Positions 25,988 to 33,518 of a stretch of DNA of 64,000 nt are shown here, one piece after another (within the stretch, counting starts at the first letter, position 1; each line of letters opens with the position of its first letter). The notes beneath the pieces are model-generated. The model saw only the letters and a list, made by a program, of their open reading frames with translations. It was not told the DNA's origin and ran no database searches. A program made the position numbers and the translations under genes. The DNA lies in NCBI GenBank assembly GCA_937900135.1, contig CALCDJ010000018.1:4590-68589 (forward strand), read 5' to 3'. The DNA comes from an uncultured Blautia sp. Its GTDB lineage: Bacteria; Bacillota; Clostridia; Lachnospirales; Lachnospiraceae.

Positions 25988-26046
25988 TTGACTTGGAAAT
26001 AGGATTGTTATATAATGAGGACATAAAGTTGTAACAAGATTGTAAA
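25988..26046 (+). promoter_or_regulatory. Promoter with downstream WalR-like box
   Basis: TTGACT, 17 bases, TATAAT gives a strong promoter with a start near 26023. From 26030 a TGTAAC-N5-TGTAAA direct repeat fits the WalR box TGTWAH-N5-TGTWAH exactly. Placed just after the start site, it would be expected to repress. Confidence 0.7.
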
Positions 26047-26076
26047 AAAACAGAATGAAAGAAAAGGAAGGTAAGT

Positions 26077-27570
26077 ATGCAGAACGTATATAAGAAGTTT
26101 AGAATCTGGGGGCTGCTTCTGTTTCTGATTGTTTTTGTTGCAGCAGCAACGCATATGTCTACGACTGAAGTACAGGCTGCGAATAAAACCGGATTTCAAA
26201 CCATTAACGGTAAAACATACTACATAGATCCTGATGGATCTAAGCACAAAGGCTGGTTGGAACTTAACGGAGTGAAATATTACTTCGACAGCAAGACCGG
26301 CGTTCAGTGTAAAGGATGGCTGAAGGACAGCAAGGGCAACAAGCGTTATTTTACCAGCAAGGCAGGTGCCATGGTCACAGGCTGGCTGGAAAACTCCAAA
26401 GGTCAGAAACGCTATTTTGATCCGAAGACCGGCATCATGAAAACGAAATGGATGACCTTAAATAACAAGAAGTATTATTTCTACAGCAAATCCGGTGTTG
26501 CTGCCACTGGTTTCTTAAAGGACAGCAAGGACAACACCAGATATTTTTACAGTGAAGCATGCCACATGGCAACCGGTTGGCTGAAGAACTCCAAGGGCGA
26601 GAAGCGTTACTTCGAGAAAAAAGACGGAGTAATGGCTACCGGTTTTAATGAAATTGATGACAATACCTATTATTTCTACAACGGAAATGGTAAGATGGCC
26701 ACTGGATGGGTAGAAAATAAAGACAAAGGTATCAAATACTACTTTGATCCGGATACTGGAATCATGTACACCGGTAAACATACCATCGACGGTAAGGAAT
26801 ATGTCTTTGCAGAGAATGGTGTTTATACACCGGATGTTCCCACTGTGCCAAGTGATAAGCCTACTGGAAGCAAGACCATTAAGAATTATCTCTTAGGTGC
26901 TGTGCAGCCGGTTGGACAGGCTCTTTATGTATGGGGCGGCGGCTGGACTGATTCCACCAGAAAGGGTGTCAGCCCAATCTGGAAACAGTGGTATGCAAGT
27001 CAGAGCAGCAGTTATGATTACAACAATTATAAGGATTTAAGTACCTCTACCAGACAGAAAGGTCTGGACTGCTCCGGATTCGTAGGCTGGGCAGCATATC
27101 AGGTTATGCACACAAAATCCGGCGTTGGCTCCGGTTATACCGTAGTTGCCAATGACGTTGGTTCTTACTATAAGTCCAAGGGTTGGGGAAGTATTCTCAC
27201 TCAGGCAAATCTGGCAAGCTCCAATTACACACTGAAACCTGGTGATGTGGGCTATAACAGCGGACACACCTGGATCGTGATTGGACAGTGCAAAGATAAG
27301 AGTGCGGTTATTGTTCATTCTACTCCAAATGCAGGATGTCAGATCTCCGGTACACCGACACCGTCTGGCGCATACGGAAGCCAGGCAATTGCGCTGGCAA
27401 AGAAATATATGTCCAGATATGCAGGTTACAGCAAGTATGGTTATCATACTTCCAGCGGTAACTACATCCGTAACGGTAATTACCTCAGATGGAACAGAAG
27501 CACACTTTCTGATCCGGACGGATATCTGAATATGACAGCAGATCAGATTCTGGCAGATATTTTTGATTGA
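26077..27570 (+). CDS. Secreted cell-wall-binding repeat protein with NlpC/P60-like domain
   Basis: 497 residues. An N-terminal signal peptide ends near EVQAAN. Residues 35-255 hold about ten cell-wall-binding repeats of roughly 20 residues (for example GWLKDSKGNKRYFTSKAGAM), the glucan/choline-binding type with aromatic and Gly spacing. The C-terminal domain has the NlpC/P60-like catalytic Cys in KGLDCSGFVGWAAYQ and a His in NSGHTWIVIGQ, implying peptidoglycan endopeptidase or amidase activity at the cell surface. Likely part of the WalKR cell-wall regulon, judging from the box after its promoter. Confidence 0.88.
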   Translation: MQNVYKKFRIWGLLLFLIVFVAAATHMSTTEVQAANKTGFQTINGKTYYIDPDGSKHKGWLELNGVKYYFDSKTGVQCKGWLKDSKGNKRYFTSKAGAMVTGWLENSKGQKRYFDPKTGIMKTKWMTLNNKKYYFYSKSGVAATGFLKDSKDNTRYFYSEACHMATGWLKNSKGEKRYFEKKDGVMATGFNEIDDNTYYFYNGNGKMATGWVENKDKGIKYYFDPDTGIMYTGKHTIDGKEYVFAENGVYTPDVPTVPSDKPTGSKTIKNYLLGAVQPVGQALYVWGGGWTDSTRKGVSPIWKQWYASQSSSYDYNNYKDLSTSTRQKGLDCSGFVGWAAYQVMHTKSGVGSGYTVVANDVGSYYKSKGWGSILTQANLASSNYTLKPGDVGYNSGHTWIVIGQCKDKSAVIVHSTPNAGCQISGTPTPSGAYGSQAIALAKKYMSRYAGYSKYGYHTSSGNYIRNGNYLRWNRSTLSDPDGYLNMTADQILADIFD

Positions 27571-27576
27571 TCTAAA

Positions 27577-27593
27577 TGTAATACAATTGTAAT
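27577..27593. promoter_or_regulatory. WalR-like direct repeat after the hydrolase gene
   Basis: TGTAAT-N5-TGTAAT fits the WalR consensus exactly, but it lies just past a stop codon and before a terminator, about 190 bases upstream of the next promoter. Its role is uncertain. Confidence 0.35.
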
Positions 27594-27617
27594 ATTTTAA
27601 AGAGAAATGAAGTTTTA

Positions 27618-27655
27618 GAAGAAGGAACCTGAAGGATTGGGTTCCTTCTTTTTTT
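27618..27655 (+). terminator. Rho-independent terminator
   Basis: GAAGGAACC and GGTTCCTTC flank a ten-base loop and lead into T7, ending the wall-binding protein transcript. The rest of the 313-base gap up to the next gene is AT-rich and holds the next promoter. Confidence 0.92.
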
Positions 27656-27747
27656 CTGCTTTAACAAGAGAAATTCAGAGATTATCACTGGATTAAAGAG
27701 GAAACGAGCAGTTTGCGCCAGGATTGATTTCAAATACATTACTAAAT

Positions 27748-27810
27748 GTTACAGAAATTTAAAGTTTTTATAGAATAAGGGTTGCAAACTAAAAAACGAT
27801 GTGGTAATAT
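27748..27810 (+). promoter_or_regulatory. Promoter with upstream WalR-like half-matched box
   Basis: TTGCAA (27782), 17 bases, TAATAT. Upstream of the -35, TGTTAC-N5-TTTAAA (27748-27764) matches the WalR box except for one base in the second half. That position is typical of WalR-activated genes. Confidence 0.5.
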
Positions 27811-27883
27811 ATAAAAGAACTTGAGCAAGATATTTCAAAAATGTTAAGAACAGATAGAATAGAAATACGAGGGTGAACGAATC

Positions 27884-29182
27884 ATGAAAAAAAGAATGGT
27901 ATGTCTGACATTGGCACTTATGATGTGTATGACTCAGGTAGTCAGTGTAAGTGCTTCCAGAGAAGAAGAATTAAGAGAAGAACAGGCGTGGACAAGCCAG
28001 CAGCTGGATGCCACCTATGCGAAGATTGATGAACTCTGGTGGGCCAAGGAACAGCTGGAAAGCGAGATTGCCACTCTTGATGCCAACCTGGTAGACGTTA
28101 TGGTATCCATTGATGTTCTGAAAACAGACATTGCAAATAAGGAAACTTCCATTGCGCAGACCAAGGATGCCCTGGGAAAAGCCCAGAAGGCTCGTGACAA
28201 GCAGTATGAGGCAATGAAGCTGAGAATTCAGTATTTATATGAAAAAGGTGGAAACGATGCCTGGTTCCAGATGATGCTTAATGCAGAAGACCTTTCTGAT
28301 CTTCTCACCAAGGCAGAGTATACACAGCAGCTTTACGAACAGGACAGAGAGAGCCTGAATAAATACGTAAACACCATTGAAGAAGTGAAGAAGCTGGGCG
28401 AACGTTATGAACAGGAGAAGGCAGAGCTGGAAGGCATGAAGCAGGAATACGAGGCAGAATCAGCAAACCTTCAGTATCAGTTAGATGAGAGACGGGCTGC
28501 TTCCGCAGATTGTGATAATGAAATTGCTTATGCACAGCAGATGGCAACAGAATATGCCAACCTGATCATGGAACAGCAGGCAGAAATCGAACGTCTGGAA
28601 GCTGAGAGAATTGCAGCAGAAGAAGAGGCAAGACGTCAGGCAGAAGCTGAGGCAGCAGCCGCTGCAGAAGAAGCAGAGAATGAAGAAGCGGTATCCTATG
28701 ATGAAGAAGGAAATGCTTACAATGAAGACGGCGAACTTGTAGAAGATAGTTCAGAAGTAGAATATGACGAGTATGGCAATGTGATTGACAGCGCCAATAC
28801 TGTGACCGATACATCACAGTATACAAGCGCTGGTTCTGGTTCCGGATCTTCTGTAGTAGATTATGCAACACAGTTTGTAGGAAACCCATATGTATGGGGT
28901 GGAACAAGCCTGACAAATGGAGCAGACTGCTCTGGTTTCGTTCAGAGTGTTTACTCAAACTTCGGAGTAAGCCTTCCAAGAACCTCCTATGAACAGCAGA
29001 ATGCAGGAACAGAAGTTTCTTATGCAGATGCACAGCCAGGAGACTTGATCTGTTATGGCGGTCATGTGGCAATTTATATGGGAGATGGCAAGATTGTACA
29101 TGCTTCCAATTCCAGAGATGGAATTAAGGTCAGCGATAATGCTGCATACAGAACCATCCTTTCCGTAAGAAGGCTGGTATAA
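27884..29182 (+). CDS. Secreted coiled-coil NlpC/P60 peptidoglycan hydrolase (CwlO/PcsB-like)
   Basis: 432 residues. A signal peptide (cleaved near VSVSAS) precedes a long coiled coil of about 230 residues rich in Glu, Gln and Ala (for example NKETSIAQTKDALGKAQKAR), then an acidic linker. The C-terminal 115 residues are NlpC/P60: catalytic Cys in NGADCSGFVQSVYSNFG, then His in GGHVAIYMGDGKIVHAS. This layout is that of CwlO and PcsB, whose coiled coil couples to FtsEX and whose activity cleaves peptide crosslinks during growth. Shares WalR-like control with its neighbour. Confidence 0.93.
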   Translation: MKKRMVCLTLALMMCMTQVVSVSASREEELREEQAWTSQQLDATYAKIDELWWAKEQLESEIATLDANLVDVMVSIDVLKTDIANKETSIAQTKDALGKAQKARDKQYEAMKLRIQYLYEKGGNDAWFQMMLNAEDLSDLLTKAEYTQQLYEQDRESLNKYVNTIEEVKKLGERYEQEKAELEGMKQEYEAESANLQYQLDERRAASADCDNEIAYAQQMATEYANLIMEQQAEIERLEAERIAAEEEARRQAEAEAAAAAEEAENEEAVSYDEEGNAYNEDGELVEDSSEVEYDEYGNVIDSANTVTDTSQYTSAGSGSGSSVVDYATQFVGNPYVWGGTSLTNGADCSGFVQSVYSNFGVSLPRTSYEQQNAGTEVSYADAQPGDLICYGGHVAIYMGDGKIVHASNSRDGIKVSDNAAYRTILSVRRLV

Positions 29183-29193
29183 ACAAAAGACAT

Positions 29194-29224
29194 AAAAAAG
29201 AAGGTCAGCCGACCTTCTTTTTTT
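29194..29224. terminator. Bidirectional terminator between convergent genes
   Basis: GAAGGTC-AGCC-GACCTTC with an A6 run on the left and T7 on the right can end transcripts from both sides. Confidence 0.9.
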
Positions 29225-29267
29225 GACTTTGGTGTAATGTGAAAAGGATACCGGATATCGGTTCGCT

Positions 29268-29549
29268 TTATTTCCGTTTTTTTGTGAGCTCTGCAAGCTC
29301 CTGATATTTTCCGGTAATATAGCCGTAATTATCTCGTTTATGAGGAAGCTGGCAATTGGTACAATCCTTTAGCCCTTCTTCCGTATAACGGAAATTGCCC
29401 CCGCATTTCTCGCCAAGGGCATAGAGAGGACAGTAGCAGAACAGACAGTTAAAGTTGTCCGGATCAGCGCCCTTGTGACAGGGAAAATATTCACAGTCCT
29501 TGTGGCTGAAATAAGCGTACTGCTTTCCCTTCCAGTATTTTTCTTCCAT
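29268..29549 (-). CDS. Cysteine-rich small-domain protein
   Basis: 93 residues with ten Cys: YFSHKDCEYFPCHKG, FNCLFCYCPLYALGEKCGGN and GLKDCTNCQLPHKRDNYG. This is the Cys-rich small domain (PF04071), often found beside cobalamin biosynthesis genes and probably metal-binding. GGAGG precedes the ATG. The only upstream control element on this strand is a cobalamin riboswitch about 300 bases away, so its expression may fall when B12 is plentiful. Exact function unknown. Confidence 0.85.
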   Translation of the reverse strand: MEEKYWKGKQYAYFSHKDCEYFPCHKGADPDNFNCLFCYCPLYALGEKCGGNFRYTEEGLKDCTNCQLPHKRDNYGYITGKYQELAELTKKRK

Positions 29550-29621
29550 AATTCAGATCCTCCATACATTTCCATAGATTTTCTCTCAGTGAAAGGCCAG
29601 GTGGAGTATTTTCCTGGTAAA

Positions 29622-29647
29622 TAAAAAATCGACGTGAGATAACGTCG
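29622..29647 (-). terminator. Hairpin with T-tract upstream of the Cys-rich gene
   Basis: On the minus strand CGACGT-TATCTC-ACGTCG is followed by T6. It lies 70 bases before the Cys-rich gene and would end a short transcript covering about 29650-29760. That stretch also holds two imperfect CCCTCCG-containing repeats and no open frame I trust. It could be a second regulated stop or the end of a small RNA. Confidence 0.6.
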
Positions 29648-29775
29648 AAAATTCGGAGGGTGCGACACTACTTCGGGGTAGAAAATGCGTTGTTCATTTG
29701 CGGAGGGAACGATGCATCCGAAGCAGTATCGCCTGCCATTTAATCATGTATAATTCATATGAACAGGCGTATTCC

Positions 29776-29804
29776 ATAAAAAATGCCTGCTTCGATAAGC
29801 AGAC
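29776..29804 (-). terminator. Expression-platform terminator of the B12 riboswitch
   Basis: Minus strand GTCTGCTT-ATCG-AAGCAGGC followed by an A and T6. A competing TTGAAAC/GTTTCAA hairpin (29813-29838) sits just upstream of it and may be part of the switching structure. Confidence 0.8.
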
Positions 29805-29849
29805 AACGTCTTGAAACTGCGGATTGTTTCAAAATTGGTTGTTACACTT

Positions 29850-30040
29850 TACACGGAAGCTTCACCTCGCCATACCAAGCAGGTTTCCTGACTTCAGAAT
29901 CATAGCGGCTTCTCTCCTTCTCATACCAACGGTACAATGGATCACGAGAAGATACTCCTCTGTTACAGTGACCGGATCGCTCAGGACTTACACCTGATTC
30001 CCTTTTCTGTCTGTTTAGCGGAACAGACAGCACTTCGTAT
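29850..30040 (-). promoter_or_regulatory. Cobalamin (B12) riboswitch
   Basis: Read on the minus strand it contains GGGAATCAGGTGTAAGTCC, GAGCGATCCGGTCACTGTAA, and the B12-box region GTCAGGAAACCTGCTTGG, in the correct order and spacing for an adenosylcobalamin-type aptamer. Ends are approximate. The first gene in its direction is the Cys-rich small protein. Confidence 0.9.
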
Positions 30041-30066
30041 GTTCAATATGGAATTATACTAACCAT

Positions 30067-30095
30067 AGTGTAGCACTGTCCCATGTGTCTGTCAA
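30067..30095 (-). promoter_or_regulatory. Promoter of the B12-riboswitch transcript
   Basis: Minus strand TTGACA, 17 bases, TACACT, placing the start about 20 bases before the aptamer. It lies 140 bases from the divergent sugar-operon promoter. Confidence 0.65.
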
Positions 30096-30237
30096 CTAAA
30101 AAGTGAAAAATGGATAAAAAAAGTTTTATTTCCAAAGAGAAGACAAAAGTACAGGAAAAGACTTTGTATATTTTTCATAATTAGGAGTATTTGTTTTTGT
30201 GGAAAAATCCGAAGTGAAAAAAAAGGAAAGGAATAGG

Positions 30238-30266
30238 TTGACAGGATGGAAGGAGAATGCTATAGT
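30238..30266 (+). promoter_or_regulatory. Promoter of the fructoside operon
   Basis: TTGACA, 17 bases, TATAGT, a near-consensus sigma-A promoter. Two palindromic operators lie just downstream. Confidence 0.85.
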
Positions 30267-30277
30267 AAAGCTACAAG

Positions 30278-30365
30278 TTGAAACGATTCAAATTTCAAAA
30301 AAGAACTTTTTCAGAATGCACCTATGGCTGGTGCATAAAAAAATGAAATAATATGAAACGTTTCA
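30278..30365 (+). promoter_or_regulatory. Two LacI-type operators in the leader
   Basis: TTGAAACGATTCAA at 30278-30291 and TGAAACGTTTCA at 30354-30365 are near-perfect palindromes with central CG, the form bound by LacI-family proteins and related to the CcpA cre site. They sit downstream of the promoter, 76 bases apart, suggesting repression, possibly with looping, by the LacI regulator encoded at the operon end. An ATGCAC/GTGCAT hairpin lies between them. Confidence 0.75.
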
Positions 30366-30406
30366 AAAACACAAAGAAACTTATTTTTTTAAGGAGGACA
30401 TTTACT

Positions 30407-31684
30407 ATGAAGAAAAGAATGGTAAGCATTGCAGCAGCTGCCGCACTGGCAGCTACCACCGTTACCTTTGCACCGGCAACCGTATCCGCAGCAGATCCTG
30501 TGGAGTTAAGCATCTGGGTACATGAGACCGATGCATCGGAAGAAGGAAAGCTGTATGCAGCTCTGGTAGAAGAATTTAACAAGGCAAACGAAGGAAAATA
30601 TCATGCCACCATCACTCAGATTGCAAGAAGCGGGGATGCAGGCGGATACGACGATAAGGTGAATGCAGCAATCTCCAATGGTGGTCTTCCCGATGTATTT
30701 ACTGTAGATGGAGTAACTGTTGCACAGTACGCAGATGCATCTGCCATTGTTCCAATTGAAGAATACTTTACAGAAGAAGAATTAAGTGATTTCAACCCGT
30801 CTATTATTCAGCAGGGAACTTACCAGGATGAGTTATATACACTTGGCGCCATGGACTCCTCTGTGGGAATTTTCTACAACAAGGATATGTTTGAAAAGGC
30901 AGGAATTGAACCGGCTACTCCAGAAGATCCATGGACTTTACAGGAACTGGAAGATGCAGCAGCGAAGCTGACTACAGACGATTGCTTTGGAATCACCATG
31001 TCTCTGGATGCCAAGGATGAAACTGTGATCTATTTCTTCCTTCCGCTGATTTATTCTCAGGGAAGCAACGTACTGGATGAAGATGGAGAAACAGCAGAAG
31101 GCTTCTTAAACGGAGATGCAACCAAGAATGTATTTAACTGGATCAAAGAAATGGTGGACAATGGATATGCAAGCGCCACACCTGCAGAGAACAGCTTTGA
31201 ACTGGGACAGGCGGCCATGGCGCTGACTGGTTCCTGGGAACCTGGAAACCTTGCAAAATTTGATATCAACTGGGGCCTGATGCCAATGGCAGTTTACGAT
31301 GAAGAATCAGAACCGGCATCTGCCTGCGGTTCCTGGACATTTGCCATGAGCAGCAACTGTTCCGATGAGAAAAAAGAAGGCGCAGCAGAACTGATTCGTT
31401 TTATGACCAGCACAGATGCAGGAAAGAGAATGTATGAAGCCAATGCAATGCCACCTTCCAGAGGAACTGCATTTGATGAAATCGAAGCATTTAACGAAGA
31501 ACCGTTAAGCGTATTCAGCTATCAGCTTCAGAATACCTCCAAGGCAAGACCGGTTTCCATTTATTACTCCATGCTTAGCAATCAGTTTGCAACAGCAATG
31601 CAGAATGTACTCACAGGAATGGATGTGGAGGAAGCCCTGGATCAGGCTGTAGAACAGTACAATTTCCAGGCAGATATTTACTAA
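30407..31684 (+). CDS. Carbohydrate ABC transporter substrate-binding lipoprotein-type protein
   Basis: About 425 residues. A signal peptide (KKRMVSIAAAAALAATTVTF) ends near VSAADP; there is no clear lipobox Cys. The mature part has the extracellular solute-binding family 1 features (WVHETDASEEGKLYAALVEE, GGLPDVFTVDGVTVAQYADA, PPSRGTAFDEIEAF). AAGGAGG lies ten bases upstream of this ATG, and the upstream in-frame ATG lies inside an operator. It is followed by two permeases and a GH32, so it probably binds sucrose or fructo-oligosaccharides. Confidence 0.92.
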   Translation: MKKRMVSIAAAAALAATTVTFAPATVSAADPVELSIWVHETDASEEGKLYAALVEEFNKANEGKYHATITQIARSGDAGGYDDKVNAAISNGGLPDVFTVDGVTVAQYADASAIVPIEEYFTEEELSDFNPSIIQQGTYQDELYTLGAMDSSVGIFYNKDMFEKAGIEPATPEDPWTLQELEDAAAKLTTDDCFGITMSLDAKDETVIYFFLPLIYSQGSNVLDEDGETAEGFLNGDATKNVFNWIKEMVDNGYASATPAENSFELGQAAMALTGSWEPGNLAKFDINWGLMPMAVYDEESEPASACGSWTFAMSSNCSDEKKEGAAELIRFMTSTDAGKRMYEANAMPPSRGTAFDEIEAFNEEPLSVFSYQLQNTSKARPVSIYYSMLSNQFATAMQNVLTGMDVEEALDQAVEQYNFQADIY

Positions 31685-31700
31685 TCAAGAAAAAAAGACG

Positions 31701-31732
31701 TCAGGGGCTGCTGAACATGCAGCAGCCTCTGA
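31701..31732 (+). other. Intercistronic hairpin between binding protein and permeases
   Basis: TCAGGGGCTGCT and AGCAGCCTCTGA form a 12-pair stem (one wobble) without a T-tract. Such hairpins after the first gene usually protect the upstream mRNA and raise binding-protein levels over permeases. Confidence 0.75.
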
Positions 31733-31751
31733 TGATGCGAGGAGGGAAAAT

Positions 31752-32642
31752 ATGAAACCGGCAAAGAAAAAAATGACAAAAGAAGCCTGGACAGGTCTGG
31801 CATTTATTACACCTGCCCTGATCCTTCTGTTTGTGTTTCTGTTTATTCCGTTTTTTATGACGGTTGGTTACAGTTTCACCAATTATAATATTCTGAAACC
31901 AGATCGAATGGAATTTGTAGGTCTTAAGAATTTTATCAGACTGACACAGGATACCGTATTCTTAAAAAGTATTGTAAACACCTTTGTCTTTGTAATCTTG
32001 GTAGTTCCTCTTCAGGTATGCCTGGCCCTGGGGCTGGCGCTTCTGGTAAACCGGAAACTGAAAGGAATTTCTGTTTACAGACTGGCATTCTTTGCCCCAA
32101 CCGTTCTCTCTCTGGTCGTTGTTTCTATTTTATGGACTTATATTTACAATCCCAATAATGGATTGTTGAATTCCCTGCTGGGAAGCGTGGGAATTGGCCC
32201 CTTTAAATTTTTGAATGATCCCAAGACCGCAATGCTTTGTATTGTTATTCTGTCTGCATGGCAGGGCTGTGGATTCCAGATGATGATTTTCCTTTCCGGA
32301 CTTCAGGATATTCCCAAGCATCTTTATGAGGCAGCAGCAGTGGATGGAGCAACAAAATGGCATCAGTTCTGGCATATCACCATTCCGGGACTGAGGAATA
32401 TCACAGTGTTTATTTCTTTGTCAATTGTAGTCAGCGCATTCCAGCTGATCATTCAGCCCATGATGATGACTGCGGGAGGTCCTCAGAATTCCACCATGAC
32501 CATTGTATACGAAATTTATCAGACTGGTTTCAAATACAATAAGATGGGATATGGTTCTGCCATGGCATTGGTATTTACTGTGATGGTACTGATTCTCACA
32601 TTGATTCAGAACAAACTGACAAATAAGAGCAATGAAGATTAA
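31752..32642 (+). CDS. Carbohydrate ABC transporter permease (MalF/UgpA type)
   Basis: 296 residues, six membrane helices. The N-terminal LAFITPALILLFVFLFIPFF is typical, and the EAA loop reads YEAAAVDGATKWHQFWHITI, the contact site for the ATPase. No ATPase is encoded in the operon, as is common for family-1 sugar transporters, which borrow a shared MsmX-type ATPase. GAGGAGGG precedes the ATG. Confidence 0.94.
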   Translation: MKPAKKKMTKEAWTGLAFITPALILLFVFLFIPFFMTVGYSFTNYNILKPDRMEFVGLKNFIRLTQDTVFLKSIVNTFVFVILVVPLQVCLALGLALLVNRKLKGISVYRLAFFAPTVLSLVVVSILWTYIYNPNNGLLNSLLGSVGIGPFKFLNDPKTAMLCIVILSAWQGCGFQMMIFLSGLQDIPKHLYEAAAVDGATKWHQFWHITIPGLRNITVFISLSIVVSAFQLIIQPMMMTAGGPQNSTMTIVYEIYQTGFKYNKMGYGSAMALVFTVMVLILTLIQNKLTNKSNED

Positions 32643-32655
32643 GAGGAGGGAAAAA

Positions 32656-33501
32656 ATGGAGACAAAAGTATCGTTACCGAAAAAAATAGGGATGTACCTC
32701 ATGTTGACTGTGATCGCACTGATCTTCATGTTCCCTCTGATCTGGATGGTTGTTTCTTCTTTTAAAGATGATGCTATGATTTTCTCAGACATTACAAGTC
32801 TGAAAGCGTTTTTACCGGCTTTTAAAGAAGATGTGTTTTTTAACTATAGAGAAGTAATGAACCGCCTTCCCCTTGTTCAGGCGATGTTAAATTCTTTCAG
32901 CTATATTATTGTAATCATTGCGCTGGGACTGGTTGTGAATTCCATGGCAGGTTATGCCTTTGCCAGACTGCATTTTCCTAAGAAAAACCTGATTTTTTCC
33001 ATTATCCTGGGTGTTATGATTATACCGGCGCAGACAGTTATGCTTCCTCAGTTTTCCATTATCTACAAGATGGGGCTTTCCAATTCTTATCTGGCTTTGA
33101 TTCTTCCGGCAATTGCAAGTCCTATGTATATTTTTCTGTTTCGACAGAATTTCATGGGAATTCCGGAGAGCATTGAAGAAGCGGCAAAACTGGATGGCGC
33201 AAGCGCATTCCGAACCTTTTTCCAGCTGATTATGCCCCTGGCCAAACCGGTATATGCTACCGTAGCGATCCTTGTTTTTATTGCGTACTGGAATGATTTC
33301 GTATGGCCGGTTATGGTGATTTCTGATTCCGGTAAACAGACCATTCAGATGGCTTTGAGCAGTCTGTTTAGTATTCAGCCGGTAAATTATGGCAATGTGA
33401 TGGCAGGACTTACCATTGTTACCATTCCGGTACTGATTATTTTCCTGAGCCTTCAGAAATATTATGTGGCAGGAATTGCATCTACAGGTGCAAAGAACTA
33501 G
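32656..33501 (+). CDS. Carbohydrate ABC transporter permease (MalG/UgpE type)
   Basis: 281 residues, six membrane helices, with the EAA loop EAAKLDGASAFRTFFQLIMP and the conserved N-terminal FPLIWMVVSSFKDD. GAGGAGGG sits six bases before this ATG, which is preferred over an in-frame start within the preceding gene. Partners with the upstream permease in a heterodimeric channel. Confidence 0.94.
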   Translation: METKVSLPKKIGMYLMLTVIALIFMFPLIWMVVSSFKDDAMIFSDITSLKAFLPAFKEDVFFNYREVMNRLPLVQAMLNSFSYIIVIIALGLVVNSMAGYAFARLHFPKKNLIFSIILGVMIIPAQTVMLPQFSIIYKMGLSNSYLALILPAIASPMYIFLFRQNFMGIPESIEEAAKLDGASAFRTFFQLIMPLAKPVYATVAILVFIAYWNDFVWPVMVISDSGKQTIQMALSSLFSIQPVNYGNVMAGLTIVTIPVLIIFLSLQKYYVAGIASTGAKN

Positions 33502-33518
33502 TAGAAAGGTTGAGAAAA

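Noticed and set aside
29369..29668. 99-residue minus-strand frame overlapping the Cys-rich gene
   Set aside because: It is out of frame with the recognisable Cys-rich domain and spans a terminator hairpin.
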